Below, one piece after another: positions 45,450 through 57,400 of a stretch of DNA of 64,000 nt. Each line of letters starts with the position of its first letter. Within the stretch, counting starts at the first letter, position 1. The notes under the pieces are model-generated. The model was not told where the DNA came from and searched no databases. It saw only the letters and a list, made by a program, of their open reading frames with translations. Source of the DNA: Antedon mediterranea (taxonomy: Eukaryota > Echinodermata > Crinoidea > Comatulida > Antedonidae); NCBI RefSeq assembly GCF_964355755.1, contig NC_092675.1:25584412-25648411 (forward strand), given 5' to 3'. The position numbers and the translations under genes are program-made.

Positions 45450-48433
45450 CAAAATTTCAAATTCAAAGAATTCGTCATAATGAACTTAATTTAGCATTTT
45501 TTAATCTGGAAGAATAATAATTTTGCTTTACAAAAATCGAAGCTTTTTCAATAAAATAATTGTTTGCGAATATGAAATTGGTTCAGCGCACTTTTTTTGT
45601 CAGCTCTATTTACATTTATGTCATCTTTTATCGTTTACGGTACTTTATAATGAAATTGCGGCTTAATGCATTCAATAATCCCAGAAGTTATTAATATTCT
45701 TCGATGCGATTTATTATAACATAGAGGAAAACAGTTAAGCTTATTTTTCTTCATGAATAAAAAGACCTGGTATTTTACAATGGAATAAAAAGTTCAAATC
45801 AAAATGTACTAACCAAGTGTCAACTAAAAGATGAACAAATAAAGATTGAAACAGCTAGAATTATAATTGCTTGCCTCACATACCTTATTCTGAGTTTGTA
45901 TATTATCATATAAAATTAACTAAGGATGTATTATTTACAGTATTATAATAATTATATATTTTGTTAATGAGGCATACACGTACAAAATAACAATAAATTT
46001 GTTTTTCAATTCAACTTTTATTTCAGACAATTGTCCATATGGTATAATACATTACAAAGAGAGAAAAAAAGATGAAGGAGAGAGAGAGAGATGTAGGCCT
46101 AGTAACTTTTTGAGGGGGAAAACACAAGAAAAATATCCAAATTAGAATTTGTTTTTAAAAACATGGCATACGATTATGCATAGCTCTTGAAAATCGTTTT
46201 GACTCCTGTAAATTTATTCTTCAAGGGTCCCCCTCCTGGTCAAATACTTAATGATCTTGTACAAATAGCGTTCTAAGGAATTCTAAAGAAAAGGGTAAAT
46301 AGAACCTGAGGGAGTGTACTTTTAGATCGTGTTCACTATGAATAGATTTCAATAGAAGATTTACTTGGTGCATGCATAATGCCGTCTTTTGTTACGAGAA
46401 CACTGCATATTCAATAAAGCTCTTTTTATAAGGTAATGACGAGCTTTTCTATATGCAAGCCGTAGGCATTGAGAAATTGCTTATGCTTTCGTGACAGGAA
46501 GCTACTAAACGAAACTTTTCCAGGCCATTTTGGTTCCGCTGTTTGGCTGGCAAACATACGACGTAAGATTCTGTTTCTGCTGGTTTTCTGGGGTGAATTA
46601 TTAAGGAAGACTTGATCGTTAAGTTGGATTCTACGTACTGTACTCTAATTGGATATCCATATATTTTAGTGCTGGGCTTACAATCGTTAACTCCACCCTT
46701 TTACAGAAAATCAATCGTTCATCTGGCGCGAAGAAAGCCAGTAAATCGTCTGATCGATTGAACAAGAACAAGTAGAGAGGATAAGCACGTCAAGCTTCGA
46801 AGACTTCTTGAAATATCGGTGGTCAACTCTGTGTTTTTATCAGGATCGTTGAACCGTACGCTGGAGAAACTCTCTTCATGATTGGGGAAGACCACGTATG
46901 TTTGAACCAACGCTTCACTGAACTGTAAAGAAAACATTTTTCTATCAGAACCGGTCAACTGTGAGAAGTACTGCTCATCATCATGATGCAAACGGCAAAG
47001 AGAAGACGAACGGGAGGTAAATGGGGTAGGAGGGAGTTATTTTTTGGGTTGTGTGTGAAAGAGTACGAGTAGGCCTATGGAGAGTTTATCTTGTGGAATT
47101 AGCAGAGTGATAGTTTCCTTTCTATTGGAATGAACCAGACTACTAACTGCAATTCCATGTTACAGTAGATTCAGGTATACTGCAATATCTAATTTATTTC
47201 AATATATTTTTGCATTTTAGGCCTATTGTGCGATACAAAATGTAGGCTATCTATTTAAATGTAATCAGAGCTTCTTTATAATATTTGGATTGGTACGAAA
47301 AATGTTCTGCATTAATATAACGAGTTATAATAATAATTATTCCAGATAATGCCTTACATTTAGAGGATATTCAGTATATAAATACCCAGGAATTCAACCC
47401 GCTGTTGTTGTGCAAGCTCTGAGAGAGTTCGGCGATAATTCATTGGGAGACTACAAAATCCGTGTGGATTTAACATTATTTCTTTTAAAAACCGCAACAA
47501 CACATTTTCATTGAAAGAACTTCTTTGAAAACATGGGTTTCTTTATAATATAGGCCTATGCATAATAAGTTGGTCTACCTTTCATTTAGATGTGAAAGAC
47601 TAACAAAAATCGGCCTTGGTGATTTACTGTATTTAAAAAGGGAAAAAGACCTGTATCAACTTGATTAACAATAATGCTTAGCCTTTTTATAAGTACTGGG
47701 CGTTTTCTCAAGTAGCAGACTTGATAATTAAAAGCTAACTTATGATTATGATCAATATATATTCCTCTTTTGTTGAGTATTGACATAAGACCTTGAACGA
47801 ATGCACGTAAAACCGCGATTCTTTTTGAAGTCGAATAAAAAGAAACCTGAATTCCGGTATAGTTCGGGTATTTGTTCAGTTTAGAATTGCTTCAATGGTT
47901 TTGCCCGGCTATTCACTTTGTATTGTGTTTGCGCAAAATAATAAAGTCATGTCAAAATTAGTGATAACGTCACGGATAGATATAGGCAGTATTTTTAAAC
48001 TGAATATATATGTTGCTCCATCACATGCTTCTTCTTATTAGGCCAGTTATTGACTCTACATTCATTCATTTTACGGTAAAAATCTGCATTGTCAATAATT
48101 TACAAAAGAAAAATGTACCAAGCAATAAGATTTTCACTATAGCCCAACCATTATGCCTACTCAGGTTTGGCAAAATAAAACCATAAACGACATGAATCTA
48201 CTATTTGTTCGAGATTTGTTTAAAGGAATGGATTAATTAGAAAAAAATAGGCTCGGTTATAATTAATACTTATTTTGACTTTTTTTTAAAATTGCGCGAA
48301 AAATATGGTGTGATTTAAAGAGGGCGCTCATACACCACGTGGGAGTCTTCTTCTTCGCGGTTGTTTACATGATTGTGCGTTCAAGATCCGTTCCGCTACA
48401 TTGGTCAGAATAAACACAAAATCTGAAGTGCCT
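45450..48433. other. Pax upstream region, no gene seen
   Basis: No supported exon. A short GAGAGAGAGAG tract lies near 46080. The 46480-47040 part is less AT-rich than its flanks and could hold regulatory sequence. Just upstream of the Pax start (48300-48433) are GGGCGCTCAT and CACCACGTGGGAG, the latter containing an E-box CACGTG. Confidence 0.4.
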
Positions 48434-51400
48434 ATGATGACCAACTCTGAAGCGAATACCGAGGAAATTGATAAGGAGAAAAATGAAGAAGAAACTCCTA
48501 AAGTTTCGTCGAAAAAGAGAAGTATGTTTAGATAGTTATTGTCGATAATATCCGTAATTTTGTGAAGATGATTTGCAGCTCCAATATGGCACCACGCCCT
48601 GTCGATTTAGAAGAGTGCTGTTGTTGTTTCTAGGCCTTCTTCTCGCGCTCTGCCTGCTGTGTGTTGTTTGTCCTGGGGATGTAAGCTTTGGAATAAATTC
48701 TTAAAAATCAATAATACAGGTTCTAAATTGTAATTAAGTGGAATATTTATACTTGTTTAACATTATTTTCGAACAATCATCTTCTACATTCAACGATTTG
48801 TTCCATGCATGATGAGAGAAATGTGGCGTGTGTTGAACACTCGCTGTCGATATAACACAGCGCGTGTTGTTCGTTTTGATGGCCATCGTTCGGGGTCGTT
48901 CTGCAATTATAAAAAACGCAGGCAAGGCCTAGGTCCTTTCCTATGTTACACAAAAACACACACGGTAATATGAAAAGATAGATTAATAACATTACTATTG
49001 TTTACGGAATTCTTAAAAAAAAGTTAATACTACACAGTAGGCCTAACCTAGGCTATTTTTACTCGGGGTACCCGAGTCTAGTACTTACTCATTTTCTCCT
49101 TCTCTTCCTCCATCTGGACACTATTGAGTAAAAAGTGCGATTTTTAAAGTACTACTCCTCCCTTATTCGTTATAGTATTGAGCTGGGATTTGGCATGAAC
49201 ATACTACAGGGACATGTCCTCAAAGCTATAGAGCCGGATTTTTAATTTTTTGTTAATTAATTTGTTTAATTAAGAAGCCACAATGTGTGACACACACCAC
49301 AGCGTTATGTAGTTATATGGTTATATGCGGATTCTTGGCGTAGTGGTTATCACGTTTGCTTAACACGCAGAAGGTACCTGGTTCGAGCCCGGACGAAACC
49401 TTTTTTTTTAACTTTATGGTGAAAAGTACTGTATACGCAATATGATAATTATACAGAGTATATCTTATTTTTATTATTTTTTAAAATACTATTGTGTAAT
49501 CGGTAATTATCACTTTTACACATGTTTATTTTGCTTTGTGCTTATTACCATTTATTTGTAATTTAAATGGATTAAAAAACTTTCTGTAACCCACATTTTT
49601 AATGTAAGAGGTTTCGTAGTGTAGTGGTTGTCAAGTCTGCTTAACACGCAGAAGGTCCCGGTTCGAGCCCTGGCGAAACCTATTTTCTTTACTTTCTAAC
49701 TGTATACGTCTGTATACAGCTTCTTTCGCTGTACCCCGAGTATTGCACATTCGTGCTTGTTAGTATAGTAGAGTTTTGATCAATTATAATACATTTTTTT
49801 ATGTAAATGCAATACTTTCAGCTTCAACTGCTTCTTGTTACGTATAATTAATAATAAATATAGGCCTAGGCTTATTTATGTTTTTTTATACTGAAATAAA
49901 TAGATTAATACAGATCGACGTTCATTCATTCATGCTGAATATATATATTTTTTTATTTTATTGTTGTAATGTTTAGGTTTACTGTAGTTGTATATATAAT
50001 AATTTAGTGGGCTACTGCAGGTACCATATTACTTGGTAAAGTCCTTAGAGACGGAATTTGGCAAAAATTATCAGGTGGGATTATAAATTGATTGCAAACA
50101 ATAGATTTATTACCAAAATCTTGTGTCTAAATTTAATCGATCACAAAATACTCTGAACTACTGTTTTAATTGTTGTTTATTGTACCATTTTTCATGCTGA
50201 AATGTGAAAATCTTTAGTATTATAATCATTTTGTTTTTGCTATAATAATTAATATTAGTAGGGACACTATTTCACACCATTAACCAATTAACATTATAAA
50301 TGTTAAAAATCGCTGCGCAATAATTTGTTTTACAGCAGTACAGTACTGGACCATGATTCAAATAAAAGTTAGAAAGCTAATTGCTGTTGAATGCTTCTTT
50401 TACAGAGATTGATACAGTTGGCGTAAACCAACTAGGAGGGTCATATGCAAATGGCCGACCTCTTCCTCCCACCATCCGTCAACATATTGTTGAACTTGCT
50501 CAGCAGGGTGTTCGACCGTGCGATATTTCGCGTCAACTGAAGGTTTCCCACGGCTGCGTCAGTAAGATTTTAGTAAGGTATGGCTTATTCAACACATATT
50601 TAGTCTGTAGTATTTTTAAAGCAATTTTACACGCACATTAATTTTCACTATTTTTTTGAACGAACCAAAATTCCAAAACCAAACGCATTTGGACATTGCC
50701 AACATTGGTTTCCTTCATGAGTAGGCTTCAGTACTTCTTTAAGCACCCAAACTAAACCGTTAATATGTGTCCTGTGATAGAACAATCAAAAAATAAATCA
50801 AGCAATACATTACTACAGTATAACCACCTACAAATTAACCTTTTTGTATTAATGGGTGGTGTCACTCAACCCAGCCTAATTTATACACAGCAACTCCCCA
50901 CCCCACCCTTTAAAGAGCCACACTTACTGTATATCCCTAGCTAGTGCATCCCTAATAGTGACTATTATTAAATATGACCATTCTATTTTTATACCTGTAC
51001 ATTCTGATGTTATTCTGTTGCACTTACTGATATTAAAATTAATGAATATTGGCAATTTATCGTACTTTATATTGCTTGCTTGGATATATGATAAATGTGT
51101 TAATATTTCCCAGGTATTATGAAACGGGGTCAATTAAGCCTGGGGTCATAGGAGGAAGCAAACCCAAAGTGGCGACGCCAGAGGTTGTTACCAAAATCGG
51201 AAATTACAAGATTGAAAATCCAACAATCTTTGCGTGGGAAATCCGAGAACAACTACTGAAGGAGAAGATATGCACAGCAGAGAATGTACCAAGCGTTAGT
51301 TCAATCAATAGGTATAAATTTTTTATTATAATTGAAATAAATCTTTTTATTTTAATTCATGTAAAAAAAAAATATTTAGTAGTTTAATAGTATGAAATGA

Positions 51401-54400
51401 AAAGAGCATCCAATTATAAGATTAAAATTTATTGTTTTAAGTGTTTAAAAAAAAAAATAAATAAATTGACTAAAATATGAGAATTAATAAAAATTCATTA
51501 ATGTATTACAGTGTAAACAATTAATTCTCTTTTATAGTTTCAATGCATTATTATACAGAACCCTATCCTATTTAACCTAATTATTATTATTATTATTATT
51601 GTTATATCATTTTCTTTCATTAGCATTTTAATATTATACACAGTATAATATGTACTATTGATGAATATTATTAGCATTTAATATTTTGAATAATTAAAAA
51701 CACATTTTCTTCCAGAGAATAATGACTCTTTAATTTAAGTTGAAAATAGAGAAATCACATTATGATGATTGTCATTAAGGAAAGCAATCAGTTTTAAAAT
51801 TATTCTCTAATTTGTAAATTGATTATTACGTCAAATCATTCAGTTGAATTGTAAATTAGCTTATTCACACATTTTACATTGACTAACCTTTTGCTAGTCT
51901 ATGACTACAATAGTGCAGGTGATCAACAGGATATTACAGTATCACATTATCACCCTTATTTTTATATTTTATCTGCATCACCATCAAAATAATAATATAC
52001 AAAAATGAATATTTATTAGTTTAATGGGAGAATATTTGTTGAAGAAGAAAATTGTTGAAGTTAAAAGATTGAAGGAAGTAAATAGGGGGTCCACTTTGCA
52101 AGTGGGTTTCCTTTTGCCTACAACAGTGCACCATAATTATTTTAAGAGCATGTAATAGCACGTTCAAATATGGTAGTGATATGCCCAAATATGGTAGTGA
52201 TATGCCCAAATATGGTAGTGATATGCCCAAATATGGTAGTGATATGCCCAAATATGGTAGTGATATGATATCATCATGTCCTTATATGGGCACATCACAT
52301 TTTTGTCACATAAAGTTTGATAGTGTAGACAGAGCTTAAGAGCATGGGATACAGTATAGTACTGTAGATGTTCAATCTTGAAAATGAGAGAAAATATGTA
52401 AACAATTGACTGAAATTAATCAATCAATACTGTAGTTCCATAGAAATTATAATCTTCTGATAAATTGTTAGATTTTGATATTTTTGCCAACTATTTTTAT
52501 GAATAATAAAACATTAATTAATGACTAAACATTTCACATTACCGTACATTAGACAATGTCAGAAAATGTAAATCGACCCAAAGTAAATTTTTAACATCTT
52601 CCTTGTAAAATGTAACATTATTTTATTTGAAAAAAATCAAATAATACAGTACTGTACTGTATAGCATTTTTTTTTGCATTATAAACAATTTTCAATGATT
52701 TTTTTTCTTTCTTCAGTTAACATTTTAAAATTGAACATATTTGAATAATTGAGGCTTTTCAACATTTATCAAATCCAAGAAAGATTGTATAAATGGAGCA
52801 GCAGCCTGCTCTCATTTATAATTAAATACACATGTGTATATTGTATACAATACTAGCACTTCTACATGTACAGTAGTAGCAGTGACATTTTTAGAATATT
52901 TTATGTAAACTCACAATAAATGCAGGTAGAATGTTTTTTTAGTTAATTAAAGTTAAACAGTACTACTGTAACAATTACTTTGTAATAATAATATTTCAAA
53001 CTTTGATTACTGCAAAACATGTATGACATTTGTAAACATTTTTTCAGTTAGTTTTTTTACATAGTCACTGATTACAAATAGATTAATTATTCTTTAAATA
53101 TTGCATTCTAGTTTTAAAATGAGATATCTAGCTTGTAGTATGAACTGTTTGTTTATAAAATCATAATAATATAATAATAATCATCTTATTAATGCATGAT
53201 GGTAACATGGTAGTATCTCACATGTAAATCAGGTGATTATGTGTAAGTTTTGCAGTATACGTTATTATCAGTTTTTTATTTTACAACAAGTTATTTTTTG
53301 TATTAAAGAATATTACGAGGCAAGATCATTGGTGGAGATGAACCATCTCCAAGGCAGAGTGGAGCATCGGCTGTCCCCATCACAAAAGAGCAGCAAGCTA
53401 TTGCAAGTAACGCTAGTATGACAGTAAACGCACTTGCTCACATGAGCCAGGACGAGGCCAAGAAGTATGCAAGCCTCCTTGCAGCCATGAGCATGAATAT
53501 CAACCCACAAAGCTTTCAACAGCAACAGGTTAATAACGGCGTAGTAAACATAGTTCCTTCACCGTACTCGATTCATAGTCTGCTTGGGATACAAGGACAA
53601 CCAATTAAGCAAGAGCCATCAGAAGGTAAGTCATCACTTTATACCAAGATTGATGCATTATTCACTGTACTCTCGTTGAAAAAACAAATATGGTGACTGT
53701 AAAAACACACCAAATAATATTAGATACATTAAAACTATTTTTTAGTCTTTATTTGTCAATTTTTTGTTTAATTTAAATTTTATCTTTAGACATTTTTATT
53801 TCTATATTCAATTCTGATAACATTTAATTGACATAATTATTTAAATACCATTATTGAATAAATGTTTTATTGATATTACAAAAAAATATTACACTTTATC
53901 TGTTCTATAACAACTCTTGCAAATCAGTTATTAACCTTAGCAACAAAAAGGTTAGCAACCGGATACCTAGTTAATTAAACAACAATGCAAAGAAAATAAT
54001 TTGATTGTTATGGTTGAGTGATCCTAAGTTTTCTCTTAGAAACATGATAGGACAGTAGTTCCTTTTTTCTCTCAACCATGTTCGTCTTGTAAGGAATAAA
54101 TTAGACCACTAACTAAAACTAAAAACAGTTCCTTAAACGCAAATCAATTTTAAGACAAAATTGTATTGAGCAAGAAAGCTTGAAATAAAGAGGTGCTAGG
54201 TCAAATGTAATACATAAGGCCTGAGAATATTTTGAATTAAAGATGATTTTATTGGTAAAAATATTGTTTTTATTGGAATATATGAAAAGAAAAGTAAACC
54301 AATTACTGTATGTTCATTTATACATTTATACTCCAAATAATGAAATACTGTACTGTATACTTCATTCTGATAAATCCATTATTTTGACAGTGATCATTAC

Positions 54401-57400
54401 TATGTACTACAATATGTCATTGAAAATGGAAAGCTGCCTTAATAATGTTGCCGATTTTTCTTAGAATTCCCAATTGTGTTTCACAAGTATTTAATACTAT
54501 AGACTTAAACATAATGTATACAAAATATTTACAATATTCATTGCATTTGTCTATAATTGCAGTACTGTATAGTAATAAAAAAATTGTATGATAATCAATG
54601 AAAATTTCCCATTCCTGTTACTTCCTTTGCTATGGCAACCATTGCATCAACGTTGAATCTAATATGCATTATTGACTTTCATATTCTGTCAGCATTATGC
54701 GCTGCCTAGTCAATAAACTACACTGTTTTCTTGTTTGCCAACATCCGCAGGCAAATATTTTTCTACATTTGTACACAATTTTATTGTTGTTATTTTAACA
54801 TTTCTGTGTAGAATACTATAATACAAAGATTATATACAGTAGCTTGTATGTCTGTCTTGTAACAGATGTATTTTTGTTTATAATTAAATGATTAGAATGA
54901 AAGATGGTATCAACATGAAATGAAAAAGAAATGAAAAAAAAATGGATAGATTTGAAAGCTAGAATTAATACTGTTAATACAGTATACAGTACACAAAATT
55001 TGTCTTTTCAAAACTTTAATTAACGACTTATCTAATAATAATAATAAATATATTTATCTAACCTAGCCTTATTACAAATAATTTTGATAAACTGAGAGAA
55101 ATTGTGCAAAATGGTCAAATTTATTTTAACATGTATTATTATTATAACTTTTTTTATGCAAGAAAGACATTTCTTATTATTTATATATGAGAAATTGTTT
55201 ATTTTTCATTAAGAAAATACATTTATTTTATACATGGATTACAAGACTTACCAGAAATTGAGAGTTAATTTTTTCAGTTTTTGAATAAAGTTATGTATAT
55301 ACAGTATATCGAATCTGCAGACAGTACTGTTTCGATCTTATTAGATCTCAGCTCAGGTTTCGAAATGAAATATTATATATACTTTATCGTTTTGATTTAG
55401 CCTTTTGCTTTTTTTTGTATCTCCATTGAGATTCAGCCACTGATACCCACAGCATTGTCATTTTTTTTAGTATTTTGCCATTAGATTTACAGTACAGTAG
55501 TACGTAGTAATCATAAAACAGAGGTTTACAATAGAATTTAAACATTGATTTGCATTTAGATTTTGTTTTATTGCTACAAAGTCTTTTTTAAAGGATTTGC
55601 TTTGTGATTGACTTTATATCAAATGTGTATGGTATACAGTACAACACCTCCTTTGGCACACCCCTATTAAGAGGACACTTGAAAAAACGAACAAGGAGAA
55701 ATATAAAATGTTTATATATGAGAAGCTTTGTTAACTCCCAAAGGTGTACCCTTAATAGGAATTCTTCTGTATTTAAATGGTTGTGGTAAATAAAATATGG
55801 AGTAAAATTATAATATACTGTATGTATGTTACAAATAGAGACAAAATGTAAAACGAACCTTTTTGTTTTATCCTCATGTATCATTCTCTAACCAATTGTA
55901 CGTATTTTGCAGATGAAAAAGCTACAGCTATTGCTATCACTGAAATGGCGAAAGAAAGCAAAGATGGAAAGTTTGATGCCGTTGAGAAAGCATACCAGAT
56001 TGCAACCAACAGTATTGGAGAAAGCGACATCTCTGCACTCGCCAATGTTGCGAGTCTTGTCAGTAACTTACAGGTACTTTCACTGGAAATTTTGTTAGTA
56101 ATTTAATAGTTTTTTTTAGTTATGGGTAAATAGACATTTTGTAATTTAAAGGACATTTTAAAATGTCAGAATGACTACAGGGAGCTAAGAGTTTTTTAAT
56201 TTAGTGTTTATTAATAGTAGAACATCCTTCAGCAATTGACAAATGGTTCCGTTATTGGAAGATAGACATTTTTTAATTTAAAGAACATTTTAAAATGTCA
56301 GAATGACTAGCTACTGTAAGGTTTTTATTTGAGTGTTTATTAAACACAGTAGAACTTCCCTCATCACTCAACAAAGTGTTCCATTATTGGAGTTATAAAT
56401 ATATTGCTCTTGTTAATGTCACAGAGTATCCCCTTGATATGGCTTTACTCTCTACTGTAATAACTAAAAAGCAATTTATAATTGAAATTTATTAAAGAAA
56501 TAATTCTGGACAAAAAAGCCTTTAAACAACACCAGACCAAAACTCTATCTTTTAAATACTATATTGTATATATTTTCAGGTACCTGTCACAGCCCAAAAT
56601 ATTGCAGTGCCTGTCATAACTCATGTTACTTCGTTACAGCATCAGCAAAATGCTAATATTCTCACCACAGACAAAGCAAGAGAAATCGTCGTCCCACTGT
56701 CTTCAGGTAACCCAATCAATTTAACTGAATTCATTTATTTTTAGGTTGTGCTGTTAAAAAATTTGTATTTGGGAAAATTTAAAACTATTTACTGTAGAGT
56801 ATTAAGAGCAACAGCAATCTTGTGTGCATATGATAAACAATTTGTAAATATAAATTTCAGTTCAAACAAGTTTGGCAAACGACAGTGCAACATTGACAGA
56901 GCTGCAACCAGCCGAGGTGTTAACCCTCCAGGCACCTGCTGTACCACAGTCCTTAGCAACAACCAAGCCTAACGAAGCTGCTAAACACCCATTACCAGGT
57001 ATGTTAAGTTCTTATTGACTTCTTAAGTAACCTGTATTGGAAAATAAACTGGCAGCCTGATGTATCAGAGATCGTCAGCCGGATAGGTACTGGTGATAAA
57101 CACTACACATGTCTGGCCCTTCTTTGTATAAACAATTGCATATGTTCAAAAAGAGTATGGGACTATCTCTTGTGTTCTGAAATGGTATAATGCAGATGTA
57201 ATGTTATTCTTATCAATATGGAGCTTTCGAATCATGTTGCATGAAAGGACATTGGTATGACCTTCCTCCAATCGAAAGGTCCCCTAATGGGAAACCATAG
57301 TTCATATAATTACTGGCAATGTAGATTTGTGCAAACTTCAGATTGAACCTTCTTGGCTAAAAACATCAAATTCACAAATTGTAATTAAACTGTAGACAGC

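Larger units (their letters stand above)
48522..50405 (+). other. Pax intron 1
   Basis: 1.9-kb intron in phase 1 between the leader exon and the first paired-domain exon. It contains the two tRNA-Val-like sequences and otherwise AT-rich sequence with no further gene recognised. Confidence 0.6.

Noticed and set aside
46719-46991. 90-codon minus frame upstream of Pax
   Set aside because: Less AT-rich than its surroundings and uninterrupted, but there is no recognisable domain, no splice signals and no partner exons. It could equally be conserved regulatory sequence.
52021-52251. Minus frame encoding repeated GISLPYL peptides
   Set aside because: A translation of the 21-bp tandem units in the MITE copy, not a gene.
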